This document shows, one piece after another, positions 44,961 through 56,196 of a stretch of DNA of 64,000 nucleotides. Below the pieces are notes generated by a model. That model saw nothing but the letters and a program-made list of their open reading frames with translations. It was not told the origin of the DNA and did no database searches. How positions within the stretch are numbered: position 1 is the first letter of the stretch; each line of letters begins with the position of its first letter. The DNA is taken from positions 1 to 64,000 of the forward strand of contig QANZ01030535.1 of assembly GCA_003254925.1 (NCBI GenBank), in the 5' to 3' direction. This DNA comes from Chamaecrista fasciculata (Eukaryota > Streptophyta > Magnoliopsida > Fabales > Fabaceae). A program made the position numbers and the translations under genes.

Positions 44961-47900
44961 ATGGAAGCTGATGAGGGAATTAATATTGTAGCTCGTGCAA
45001 ATCAATCACAATCCTATCCCATGAATGCTGGAGATGGTCCTCATAGCTACACTAACAATTCTAGCCCCCAGGTATACATACATTCAAAGTATAATATGCC
45101 ATATATTGATATATATATATATATATATCTGAGCTTGAGTTTAAAATTAAACCAAGAGAGTTTTGTTTTGATTTAATTTCTATGCTTCAAAACTAGGTAA
45201 TAATGTTATCTTTTAAGTCAAACAAAGTATAATACAATACACTCTCTCCGTCTCTGTATATAAACACATGCATATACTGTTTTTACATTGGATAAGTTAT
45301 AGAATTGAGAAGAGTATATAAATGATCGTTAAATTATTTACAATAATTGAATTATATATATATATGCACTTGGGACAATTGGGTCTTCAAGCCAATAATT
45401 AATTTTAATTAATTAATTCGAATAAACAGACATAAGTGTTCATTCATGAACAGTCATGAACATTCATTGTTATAGAGAGATCAGTTTAAACCTGAAGAGA
45501 CATGAATGTTCGTTTATGAAAGGTTATAACCTGTCATTTATGTTTGAATCTAAAAAGTTATATTGTTCAGATTTTTCCTATAAATAACACTTCTTCTCAA
45601 AGAAGAGAGGATCTCATCTTCAACTTATCTTTTCTATTTCGTGTTCAGAAGGTGTTATAGTATTGCTGGCTATAATACCAGACTTTATAAATCCTGGAGG
45701 AAATCAACCATAAACACCCAGCAGCATACAAATAGTGGAGGTTTAATTTCCTTAAGGACATTGACCTTACTATCAAAACCTACTCTGTTTTCGTATTCTA
45801 TCAAAAGCCTACTTTATTTTTTCTAACATATACTTACAATTATAATTACTTGCAGAGGAAAGTAATAGAAGCATCGAAAGACCTTATCGATGAAGTGATT
45901 GAAGATAATCTTGTGATTGATGCAAGCTGTGTGGATGGGTCAAAAGCTTTTGGAATAGCAGATTTAGGATGTTCTGTTGGGCAAAACACATTCATGGCAG
46001 TGAAGAACATTATAGAAGCAGTGGAAAGAGTGTACAAAGCAAAGAATGAAAGCAATTCATCATCATCACTTGAATTCCATGTGTTCTTCAATGATCATTA
46101 CAACAATGATTTCAATTCTTTGTTCAGATCATCCTCTTATGCCTCAAAAAGCTACTATGCTGCCGTTGTGGCTGGATCTTTTCATGGCCGTTTGTTTCCA
46201 AAGTCAAGCCTTCACTTTGTTAATTCCTCTTATGCACTTCATTGGATGTCCCTAGTTCCAAAAGAGGTTTGTCTTCCTTTCTTAATTTTTCAGGTTAAAG
46301 TAAAAGCCAAATCAATTAGGTTGCAAACAACTCTGTCTATATAAAAAAATTGGAATAGACCTACTTATTAGTCCTTAAATTTATAAAAAAAAACTACTTT
46401 GTTCCTAAATAATATAGAAAATATAATTTTTCGTTCTTAATTTTTTTTACAAACATCAACTATATATTTAGTCTCTACAAATGATGGTTCAAAGACTAAA
46501 TAGTTGACATTTGTAAAAAAAAATAATATTAATTAAGGATAAAAAAACATATTTTAATATCCAGGGACTAAATTGTAATTTGAAGAAAAATTCATGGACT
46601 GAAAAATAGGTTTACTAAAAAGGTTGTGTAAATTATCTTTTTTCATTCACTTTAGTAGAAGTCATTTCATATTGTTTAGAAGTGTCAAATGAGGGCCAAC
46701 TTGCTAAAATCAATCCAACTTGTTTGTTTGGGATGGGCTGGCGAGTTGGTTTGGGATAGAAAATTTGAGTCTATTGTGGTTTGATTGGACTATGAGTTTT
46801 AAGATTTTAAGCTCGCTTAACCCAAACCAACTCATTGGCTCAAATAATATTTTTTTTCTCAATTTAGTCCCTTCATATATTTTTATTCTCAATTTAGTCC
46901 CTCAAAAACAAATTGTGAAGGGACCAAATTGAGAAAAAAAGTATATTAGAAAAAGAATAGTCTGAGCCAACCTGCCAACCCGACTCAAACCAACCTTTCA
47001 CTATTTGGTATGGATTGATTTAGGTTAACTCATTTTTTTCTTAATTCAATCCAACTCAACTTGATAATAGTTAGTCCAAACCAATTTGTCCCAAACCCAA
47101 CTCAACCCAACTCTTAAACACTCCTACATACTATTAATTTTTTGTAACATATTGATTAAATTGATTATCTATATTGTAAATTAAATATCAAAACAGATCT
47201 TAAGTCGGTAAGTTATATTAAAAAATGAAGCAATAGCAGGTAAAAAAAATCAACTAAGTTTAAAAACGAGCTGAAACAAATTATTGGTCTCTTGTTTTTT
47301 TTTTTTTTTTACAATAAGATAAAATATAATAAATAAAAGCCAAACGACACTTACAAACGATCAGATACTTCAAAACTGATAAACAAGAAGAATACATCAT
47401 AAACATTGTTGAACTAGAGGTCGAATCAGGCTCATAAATCATTCCTATAAGAAACACTGATTTTATAAGAATGATATCATGAAAATGAAAAATATCATTA
47501 AAAATGTTGTCAACAAGAAGTTTATTATTATGCATACTGTTTATCAATAAAGAAATCAACTTCACGATCAAAGAAATCACCGACTTCATAAAAAAGATAT
47601 AAGTGCTGAAAGAGAAATCTGAAAATTCGTAGAAGCTAAAAGTTGAAAATTGAACACAACAAAAGAAAAAAAAAAAAAGAAGAAACACCATCAATTAAGA
47701 GACACAGAGCAGGAAAACAACCATCAAACAAGAGGACTAAATCTTAAAATTTGATTCCTACAGGTTGAGGATAAGAAATCACCAGCTTGGAGTGGAAATA
47801 GAATCCATTATACAACTTCTAGTGAGAAAGTTCATGAGGCTTACGCAGCCCAATTCAAAAAGGACATTGAATGCTTTCTAAGTGCAAGATCACAAGAAAT

Positions 47901-50550
47901 TGTGGAAGGAGGATTGATGTTGATTGTGGTGCCTGCTCGACCAACTCATTGTATTGCGTCTCAAACTTCTAATGCTGCAACTTTTAGAAAATTGGAATCC
48001 TGCCTTTCTGACATGGTCAAACTGGTATGTAAAGAAGACAATGACTTTTAATCTATGTCTAATGTCTTATATACAAGTTAATTAAGATCAAAATTATACT
48101 AAGATTAAAAAAAAATATAAGATAGATTGAATTGGAATATCAGATCGAGAATCGTAAGATGCTAATTTATTTTAAAATATAATATAATGTAATAATATTA
48201 AGAAAAAGCCTATTATTCGATTCTTGAATTTACACCATATCAACTAATTAGTTCTTAAATTATTACAATTGTTAAAGATTTGGTCCCTAAGTCAAATTCA
48301 GAGACCAAAAGGTAAAAATTTATGGACCAAGTACTATAAATTTAATACAAATTTAGGAACAGAAAAGTATTTAATTTGAATTCAAGGACCAAAAAGTATA
48401 AAATTAGTTTAAATTTAGTGACCAAATAGTTTATAATTGAAACATTTCAGGTATCAAATCGTATATTTTGATTATACAAGGACTGATTAGTTGACTCGGT
48501 GTAAATTCAAGGATTAAATAATACGTTTTCTCTAAAAGAAAGTCAAAATGCTAAGAACAAAAAAAAAGAAATTCAGAATTTGCCCAAGATCTATTGGATC
48601 TTATGATCCTGCCCAAAAATTACGATCTCACTACGATCTCAGTTATTTCTTTCTGATCTTATGTGTGATTTGGCAAGGTGGACCTTACCAAAATCTCGAT
48701 CTCAATGATCTTACGATTTAAGATCTCGATCTTGATTACCATGTTTATATATATCTATTTGTTTTATACAAACATGAAAATATATATTGAGATTCTTTTA
48801 AGGATATGTTTAGATTAAGGGAATTTTCGGGAGAAAGTAATTTTTAAGATATTTAAATTGCTTTAAAATAATTTTTTTTGCTTAGATAAAATTTATTAGT
48901 AATTCAAACGCTGATGATTTTTTATAATATTTTTTCGTGGAATTTAAAAAATTCTCACCTGATCTCATTTTTTTGAGGGAGTAAAGTTTTATATATATAT
49001 ATATATATATATCTTTACTTTTTAAGATCTTGACTTTCAATAAATATATAAAAGGTCAAAGTATTTTGTAAGAGAAAGAAAGAAAATGGGTTACGATTTT
49101 CTTTCCAAGACTCTTTAGACCTTAATATTAATTAGAAAAAAAATCTGACATTTTTAATAAAAATACAAATGTTCACGTAGTAAATAAAATTTAGAGAAAT
49201 TTAGCTACTAATAAAAAAAGTTTAGAGAAATCTTACATATTTTAACCGAAATAAAAGCCCCCGGCCCATAACTGTACGTAGACATGTCTAATGACATTGA
49301 GTAAAATACTAAAAGTTAAAAAGTATCTTGGGTAGTTTCAACTAATGAGGTCATTTTTAGTTATACTCTCAATATATTTTTTGGTCAATTATAATCCAAA
49401 TATTTTATATTTGAGTCAATTATACCTTAACTCCTAACTTTGTTAGAAACTAACGGATTTAGCTGATGGACATTTTTTTTGTTTTAAAGTCATTGAGTTT
49501 TCATTATTTAGAAATCTTTCATCCTCTCAAGATTTTTCTTTCATACGTACGAGTCCCTAACTAATTACAGAATAGTTCAGAATGTTTGTCATTTTTAATA
49601 AATAGATCTTTAAAAACCATTAACAACCCTCTCTCACCAATCTTTTTTATTTTTCCTCTTTCTCCAAAAGGGTTTTGACTTTTAGTTTACTTTTCAATTT
49701 CGACGACCACGACGGTGCTGCCATTGGAGATTGTGTGTTAACGGCAAGAGTCAGAACTATTTGTATTTTTGCTCGATTTCTCTGTATTCGAGGCTCACGG
49801 ACTAGTTTGTGTGTGGTTGACAGAACTGTGAAAAACAGAGAGGAGAGATTTTTCGGGTTTCTCAATTGTAGGGACCAATTCGTTAAAGATGACAAACATT
49901 CTGAATTTTTTGTAATTAGTTAGGGACTCGTGTGAAAGAAAAATCTTGAGAAAATGAAAGATTTCTAAATAATGAAAACTTAAAGAACTTAAAACAAAAA
50001 AAATGTCACATCAGCTAAACCCATTAGTTTCATTAATAGAGTTAGAAGTTGGGGTATAATTGACTCAAATGTGAAACATTGAGTGTATAATTAACAAAAC
50101 AAAAACGTTGAGGATATAACTGAAAATGACCCCATACGTTGGGGGTACCAACAATACCTTTGCCGGTTAAAATTAAGACTAATATTTGTTTGTTTTTCTT
50201 TTCCCACATTGCAGGGACACATTAGTGAAGAGAAAGTGGATGCATTCAACATACCTGCCTACTTTCCAACATCAAAGGAATTGGAGGCAATAATAAAGGA
50301 AAATGAGAATTTTGATATAGAAAGAATGGGCATATTGAATTCAAGAAAAGCTTTGATCAAACCTAGTGTTGAAATGTACGTTGGGATAATTAGATCAGCC
50401 ACGGAAGCAGTGTTCAAACAACACTTTGGAGATGAGGTTATACCAGAGCTATTTCAACGCCTTTATGATAAACTGGCTCAAAATCCAGATATGTTAGATT
50501 CAAATCCTCGTACACATGAAGTCTTATTTATCGTTCTCAAACGTAAGTAA
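44961..50550 (+). CDS. SABATH family SAM-dependent carboxyl methyltransferase (gene 2)
   Basis: Four exons: 44961-45071, 45856-46266, 47764-48024, 50215-50550; 372 aa, normal for SABATH (about 350-390). These enzymes methylate carboxyl groups of small acids (salicylate, benzoate, jasmonate, loganate, farnesoate) or N atoms in xanthines, in the cytosol. Signature residues: YPMNAGDGPHSYTNNSS at 18-34 with the SYxxNS motif; SAM site IADLGCSVGQNTF at 71-83; LEFHVFFNDHYNNDF; SSYALHWMS with the aromatic pocket residue; GGLMLIVV; and QHFGDEV near the end. The N-terminal MNAGDGPHSY group resembles Arabidopsis At5g37990/At5g38100-type members, whose substrates are unknown, so no substrate is assigned. 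Reads open with good splice sites throughout; a MULE-like element fills much of intron 3. Tandem neighbour of 58039-63482 and of the pseudogene at 34269. Confidence 0.92.
45370..45800. mobile_element. Possible LTR-like fossil in intron 1 of SABATH gene 2
   Basis: A ctataaataacacttcttctc TATA-like stretch followed by transcribed-looking DNA differs in composition from the rest of the intron. Borders and family not determined. Confidence 0.25.
46690..47130. repeat. Dispersed 'caacccaactc' repeat element in intron 2
   Basis: Relative of 20610-21125 in the opposite sense: gggttgg-like phrases at the left, aacccaactcaacccaactc and ttaaacactcctacat at the right, and a ggaccaaattgag core. Borders approximate. 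Confidence 0.5.
48202..48535. mobile_element. MITE with about 50-bp inverted ends in intron 3
   Basis: Left end gaaaaagcctattattcgat, then ttgaatttacaccatatcaac pairs with the right end (reverse complement gagaaaacgtattatttaat, ttgaatttacaccgagtcaac). Between are several 'gaccaaatagt' phrases. Related ends are seen at about 17652, 19165, 22490 and 62395. Confidence 0.7.
49314..50163. mobile_element. MULE-like element with long TIRs in intron 3 of SABATH gene 2
   Basis: Arms of roughly 250 bp pair: gaggtcatttttagttatact (49348) with agttatatcctcaac (reverse of 50110), ttgggtagtttcaac with gttggtacccc, gtccctaactaattacagaa with its complement at 49905-49925. The inside (about 49660-49870) is of higher GC and non-repetitive, with short open frames in both strands, so it may be a captured host fragment; I do not recognise it. 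The arm at 61501 belongs to the same family. Exact ends and TSD unclear. Confidence 0.6.
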
Positions 50551-50771
50551 ATTATATGTATCTGTTGTTTGATTTTATATAGAGTGGCAGAATAAATTGA
50601 AGGTTGAATTAATGTGATGGTCCTTTAATTGAGCTGGACTGGTTTATTTTGACCACTTCTAATTGGAGAGACTATTTATCTGTAATAACAACCCTGAATA
50701 TGTGTATGCCAGATTTTGAGATTGGAATTTGGAATATAGAAAGTAACTTCAAGAATATAATTTAAATTGAT

Positions 50772-50870
50772 TTTGGTGCCTAAACTGCTTAAACTGCAGT
50801 AGTCCTGCCTTTGTGAAATGGTCAAGCACGTAAGTGTAGAGTGTAGACAATGACTTAATCCATGTGTATG
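50772..50870 (+). pseudogene. Relic of SABATH exon 3 and its donor, downstream of gene 2
   Basis: tttggtgcctaaactgctt..., then gtcctgcctttgtgaaatggtcaag followed by tgtagacaatgacttaatc matches the end of exon 3 and the start of intron 3 (gcctgcctttcagaaatggtc, gaagacaatgatgactt) of the sister genes, with gaps. A leftover of an earlier tandem copy. Confidence 0.7.
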
Positions 50871-51577
50871 TTTCTTGAAGAATGAGAAGAGAGAGACACA
50901 GTCCGAATTTTTTTATCAATGTGAGTGTCTTATTTAGTGAGTGATATGTAATTTTTTTTCGTAAATTCTCAAAAAGGTTGAGGGGTATTCCTTGACCCTA
51001 ATTAATGGGATACGGATCTTTACCTCAATAAAGCTTTTAATAAAAAAAAGAAGAATTTGGAGAAAAAAACTAATTATTTAGTATTTAAATTTACACTGAA
51101 TCAATAAATTAATCTTTAAAGAATCAAAATATTCGACCTTTGAACTATTACACAAAAGATGAGTTAGTCTTTCATCTATTATAATTTAAAAACTTTTATA
51201 CTTTTTAATTTTTATAAAATAAAAAATAATAAAACTTTAAAAATTTCCTTAATATAAATGGAAGATATATGTAATTTAAGTGTTTTATAAGATAAAATTT
51301 GAGTTTTAACATTAAGAAAAAATTTGTTTCCAACACTTTTTTTTTTCTTTTCATTTTGTTTTGGTTTTAATTTTTTTAGAAGTTTTATGATTGACCCTTA
51401 ATTATTGAATGTGATCATATCTCTCTCGTTTTAAACCCTAACACGATAAAATTAGATATATGAGTTAAATCTTGAATTCTTTCTTTATCCAACTAAAATC
51501 ATAAACAAACAAGGTAAAAAGTTATTTAGTTATTTTATTTATACTTTTAGACGAGGACGACACCCCAAATATATATA

Positions 51578-51830
51578 GTTTAATTTTCTTGCCATTATTA
51601 TTTTTGACATAATAATAGTTAACGTTTCACGTGGTTTATTATATTGTCTTAATGACAATTGACTAATTGAGAAAATAAGAGTTGACTAATAAATTATTAT
51701 TTTTAACTAATATATCCCTTCTGAATAAAAATATCCTCAAAGTAAACATATTTTGAAAGAAAATATTGTCACAAGTAATACTCTTGTGACAAATATATTA
51801 GATACAAATAACAATTATATTACATTGGTG
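51578..51830. repeat. Intergenic block shared with 42241-42540
   Basis: See shared phrases ttcttgccattattattttt, tttcacgtggtttattatatt and gaaagaaaatattgtcacaag. Lies about 1 kb after the stop of SABATH gene 2. Confidence 0.7.
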
Positions 51831-52524
51831 TGGCTTGTAAAAATATAAAAATTAGAAAGGTCAAAATTAATCCTCATTTTGTTCCTTAATGTTTACCTTA
51901 AATTTTGTTTTCATCCCTAATATTTTTTCTATTCTGTTTTGTTCCTTAATATTTTCTAGAAGTTCTACATTGGTTCTTAACTAATAAATATGGTCATATC
52001 TCTCTCGTCTTAAATTCGAATACAACAAAATTAGAACTACGAAACTATATCAAGTATTAAGGACTGAACATTGGGAAACTTTAGGGATTAAAACAATATT
52101 CACCCAAAACATTGAAGACCAATGTGAGGTTTTTTTTTGAGCATCAATGATTAGAACTTTGTATTTATGTAGTTTTATATTAATATTGGAGAACAACTTC
52201 ACAGTAAAATATATAAGAAATTATTACATGCATGTCTGACTATTTTATCCATGTAAAAATCCTTTTCCAATAACCTAAGTTAATATCTAAAGATTTATGA
52301 CTAAAACTGTTTAAAAAGTTCTTTAATTTTAATTATCTTTACTACATATCTATTGAATAATGTTTGGCATATATAAAGATAATCGTATACATAATAAAAG
52401 ACTGTTATTTAAAACTAAAGCGGATATAAAAAATTTAACATGATATTCTCAATATATGTTATAAATAAAAAAAATAAAAGAAAAAAATGTTAATATATTA
52501 AATGTCAATAAAAATTACAATAAC
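51831..52524. other. AT-rich intergenic DNA
   Basis: No gene. 51870-52130 is a decayed copy of the 'tttggtcc...ctctctcgt' repeat family. Confidence 0.4.
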
Positions 52525-52738
52525 TAACAATTTGGTCTCTAAAAGATTACCGAGCTGATAACTCAGTCCCTAAATGATTGAAATGTACAACTTAGTCCCT
52601 GAATAATTAAAAATGGTATTTAGTCCATATTTATGGACTAAATAGTATATCGTAGGTATAGCGTTTTGATCTTTCAATTTAAGGATTAAACTATACATTT
52701 CAATCTTTCGGGGACTAAATTGTAAGTTTACTCTAAAA
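52525..52738. mobile_element. Small foldback MITE
   Basis: Left taactaacaatttggtctct pairs with right ggggactaaattgtaagttta, and tgattgaaatgtacaacttag pairs with aactatacatttcaatcttt; the centre is ttagtccatatttatggacta, a near-perfect palindrome. Confidence 0.7.
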
Positions 52739-53164
52739 ATTATAACACTTTTTTAAAGGAAAAAAATATATATATATATATTATTAGTTATTTTGAATAT
52801 GACATGTAATTATTAATTTAAAATATGAAATTATGAAAATTATGAAAATTATGAAAATTTTGAATTATATAACTCTTTTTATTATTTCATTATATTTATA
52901 ACAATAAAAAAATTAATATTTCATTATTTTTAATTTTTATTTTAATATATATATCATAATAAAAAGCAATGAAAATATTTTGGTCAAAACACACTTTTGG
53001 TCCCATAACTTTGTTCTCAATTTGATTCCGTAGCTTGTTTTGTTGTATTTTTTATTTCATATTTTTTGCTCAAGTTATAAATTGAGCCAACTGTTTAATT
53101 TCATATCTTTTGGTTTAGGTTCTAAAAATAAATATACGATAGTTTATTGGTCAACTGTCTTTAT

Positions 53165-53487
53165 CTATGAAGCATGGACACTGACATGGACACAGTGACA
53201 CGCTAAACTTTTAAAATTATGTGACACGTTACGGCATATATTTATATATATAAATAATTAAATATTCATAATTTTTAATGAAAAATTTAAAACTTACAAT
53301 TTTTATTCATAATATATGTCATATGTATTATTATTTTCTCTTGTTTGTCTTATTAAAGTAAAAAAAAAATTGATTTATATTCTAAAATTTGTAAATATGT
53401 GTTGTATGGGTGTCGTACAGGTGTTGGATACTGACACGTGTCCGACACGGCGACACGACCTCAAAATGAAGTGTTCATGTTTGATAG
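53165..53487 (+). mobile_element. hAT-type MITE 'GCATGGACAC' family, with near-perfect 8-bp TSD
   Basis: Ends CTATGAAGCATGGACAC and (reverse complement) CTATCAAACATGAACAC. Flanks gtctttat and ctctttat agree at 7 of 8 positions, the 8-bp duplication of hAT elements. Subterminal gacacggcgacacg-type units repeat at both sides. Confidence 0.75.
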
Positions 53488-53713
53488 CTCTTTATCTTCC
53501 CCATTAATATATACATAATCAATACGTACGATGCATTCACAAATAAATTTACGAAACATTTTTCCACCAAAAAAAAATATACGGAACTTTATCGGTCAAC
53601 TGTTGTCTCTATCATGTAATTATTATTATTTTTTGAAAGCCTATCTTGTAATTATTATTTTTTTGAAAGTCTATCTTGTAATTATTATTAACCCACGTTA
53701 ACTATAATATTAA

Positions 53714-54790
53714 GGCAAAGTCCTATTTTGATCTCTCAGCTATGCTCAGTGTTTTAAATTGGTTCCTCAGTTATTTTTCGTTCTATATTGGTCTTCCAGA
53801 AACTTGGCAAAGTTGGTCCCCTAACAGTTTCCATCTATTTTTCTGTTAAAAAAAGACAAAATTTATTTTTAACTCCTAAAAGTTTAAATTTTTTACATTG
53901 AAGGTCTTTTTCTCTATAATAGAACCAAAATATAAGATGAAAGAAATAACTTAGGAGTTTTAATTTATTTCACAAAAAATCTCTCTCCCTCTCTCTAGAA
54001 GCTAGCGCTCCTTCATGCATGGCTCACTCAAATCATTCATTCCTATTCATTTCCCCAACTCAATTCAATCACACTTCCTTTTCTCTCATTCTGATCATTT
54101 TAATTTCTCAATCTCTTGTAATTCTTAATTTCTCTTCACAAAATTCTCCATATATAACCCAAATTATGATCTCTTCTGCAACTGCAACCCTAACCCTAAC
54201 CTCTATTTCTGCAAATCCGTCACAGAACAATACGTTTTCCCAAGATAACCAAGGGTTTCACAGAACAATACGTTCTCCGCCGTCAACCACACCTGCGTCG
54301 TGCATCCTTTCACTCTGTTCTCCGCCATGCGAGCCGATTCTTCCATCGGAGGCAGAAGCTCTGCGAAATGCAACAGCCTCTTCACTCTGTTCTCCGTCAG
54401 AGCCTCGAACTCCGATACCAGAAGATGAAGCTTGTCGGCGACGGGGATGGACGAGAAGCTGGAGATTCCGGTAATGGAGGAATTCGTCTTCTAGAGAGAG
54501 AGAGATTATTTTTTTGGTGTGAAATAAACTAAAACCCCAAGTTATTTCTTCTTTCTTACATTTTAGTTCTATTATAAAGAAAAAGGTCATTGATGTAAAA
54601 AATTTAAACTTTTAGGAGTTAAAATTTAATTTTGTCTTTTTTCTTTTAACGGAAAAATGGATGGAAACTGTTAGAGGAACCAACTTTGCCAAGTTTTGCA
54701 TAAATGGGGGACCAATATGGAACGAAAAATAACTGGGGGACCAATTTAGAACACTGAGCATAACTGGAGAACCAAAATAGGACTTTGGCC
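53714..54790. mobile_element. Pack-MULE with about 300-bp TIRs carrying a SufE fragment
   Basis: 1077 bp. Left end GGCAAAGTCCTATTTTG, right end (reverse complement) GGCCAAAGTCCTATTTTG; the arms pair through gttggtccc, ttttaactcctaaaagttt and ctctctctagaa. TAATATTAA flanks both sides exactly (53705-53713 and 54791-54799), the 9-bp MULE duplication. The centre is GC-richer and contains a minus-strand host-gene fragment. Confidence 0.88.
54245..54490 (-). pseudogene. Captured SufE (plastid cysteine-desulfurase activator, SUFE1-like) fragment
   Basis: The minus strand reads VADKLHLLVSEFEALTE, then NRVKRLLHFAELLPPMEE, SARMAENRVKGCTTQVWL. This is the first half of the SufE domain, up to and including the GCxxQVW motif whose Cys accepts sulfur from the cysteine desulfurase (NFS2 in plastids). 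Plant SUFE1 has the same order with EPVERVKRLL; here two or three residues between TE and NR are missing. The rest of the domain is absent and the following residues come from transposon DNA. No start codon of its own. Identified by motif memory only. Confidence 0.8.
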
Positions 54791-54805
54791 TAATATTAAT
54801 AAGAA

Positions 54806-55010
54806 ATAGGCAAAAGCATAATTTTGGTCCTCACATTTTATATAAACTCTCAATTTTGTTTTCATTCTTTTTTTTGTCGTCAATTTTGTTAATAATATTT
54901 TACATTTTGGTCAATTTCGTCCTTAGATCAAGTTTTTTAAATAAATTAAAGACATACTTTATTCTACTTTTCAATTTGAGTTAGGATTTGAATTTCTTTT
55001 TCTATTTATT
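54806..55010 (+). repeat. Arm of a MULE-MITE related to 39585-39911
   Basis: aggcaaaagcataattttggtc, then gtcaattttgttaataatattttacattttggtcaatttcg corresponds to the left half of the element at 39585. The right half is missing; DNA with SABATH promoter/leader likeness follows. Confidence 0.6.
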
Positions 55011-55084
55011 ATATATTTGAGTTAGGATTTGTGTGTATGTGTTGTTCTTTGTAAAACAACGTAGAAAATCCTTATAAGAGGAAA

Positions 55085-55192
55085 ATGGAAAGTGATGAGG
55101 GAATAAATGTAGTTTCTTCAGATCAATCACAATCCTATCCCATGAATGCTGAAGATGGTCCTCATAGCTACACTAACAATTCTATCTCTCAG
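55085..55192 (+). pseudogene. Orphan SABATH exon 1 (copy 3)
   Basis: 36 open codons (MESDEGINVVSSDQSQSYP, MNAEDGPHSYTNNSISQ) followed by a good donor (caggtatatac). The upstream leader (gtagaaaatccttataagag) matches that of the gene at 58039. No exon 2 to 4 lies before the next gene's exon 1 at 58039. The conserved GDGPHSY is AEDGPHSY here. Could in principle splice to exon 2 of the next gene as an alternative first exon, since phase is the same. Confidence 0.85.
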
Positions 55193-55514
55193 GTATATAC
55201 ATTCGTTCATACACATATATATATGTAGATGCATGCGTCAATGTGTCATAAATATATCTATATATACATGTAATACAATACCCTCTCTCCCTTATGATTA
55301 ATAGATAGTGAAGAAAATCTGAAAAAGTAAAAAAAATGACATATTTGCGAGTGAAACTTAAATCTCTTTACACTAGTAATGATTTTGAAATTTATGATGA
55401 TGTTATTAGACTTATTATGTGGATGAACATGAAAATTAGAGAGATATATATATATATATATATATATTTATTTATATTTAGCATACTGTGTATGAATATT
55501 AATTATTTGTTTTT

Positions 55515-55830
55515 AGACAGAAGTCTTATTTTAGTTTCTTAAGTTTGCTCAGATTCATTTTGATTCTTTTAATTTTTTTTTCTTGTTTTAGTTCTTCAAG
55601 TTTTCAAAAATAGTTTTACCGTTAATTCTCGGCTAATTTTCATCTATTTTTTTTGTTAAAGAAAAAAGAAAAAATTGATTTTTATTTCGAAAAATTTTAT
55701 TTTTTATATTAAAATTCTTTTCTTTTTATAATATGATCAAAACACAAAAAAAAATAAATAAATTGATTTTCTTTTCTTTTTATAATCTATTTTGTACCAA
55801 AATAATAATAAGAAAGGAAACAGAGTCTTC
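55515..55830 (+). repeat. Left arm of a MULE of the 53714 family
   Basis: gaagtcttattttagtttctt, then gtttgctcagattcattttg, aattctcggctaattttcatc and ttttttgttaaagaaaaaa track the arm at 53714-53940 with moderate divergence. No right arm found; a hAT MITE and GC-richer DNA follow. Confidence 0.55.
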
Positions 55831-55842
55831 TTTGGTTCTTCT

Positions 55843-56188
55843 CTAGAAAGCATGGACACCGACACGGACACAGGACACGACACGGACAAGGACACAGCGA
55901 CACGCTAAACTTTTAAAATTACGCGACACGACACGGCATATATTTATATATAAAAATAATTAAATCTTCATAATTTTTAATGAAAAATTTAAAAATAACA
56001 ATTTTTATTCATAATATATGTCATATCTATTATTATTTTATTTTTTCTGTTATATTAAAATTATAGAAAATTGATTTATATTCTAAAATTTATGAATATG
56101 TGTCTTGTCGGTGTCGTACGGGTGTCAGACACTGACACGTGTCTGACACGGCGACACGCCCTTAAAATGAAGTGTCCATGCTTCCTAG
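55843..56188 (+). mobile_element. hAT-type MITE, best copy, with exact 8-bp TSD GTTCTTCT
   Basis: Ends CTAGAAAGCATGGACAC and (reverse complement) CTAGGAAGCATGGACAC. gttcttct lies at 55835-55842 and 56189-56196. Subterminal blocks of gacacgg/gacacgc units flank an AT-rich core. About 346 bp, no transposase. Five relatives are in the window. Confidence 0.85.
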
Positions 56189-56196
56189 GTTCTTCT

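Noticed and set aside
47281-47694. 137-codon minus-strand open frame in SABATH intron 2
   Set aside because: Phe/Ile-rich translation of AT-rich DNA ending in a poly-A tract; no family likeness.
54019-54474. 151-codon + strand open frame in the second Pack-MULE
   Set aside because: It is largely the antisense shadow of the SufE fragment plus low-complexity leader.
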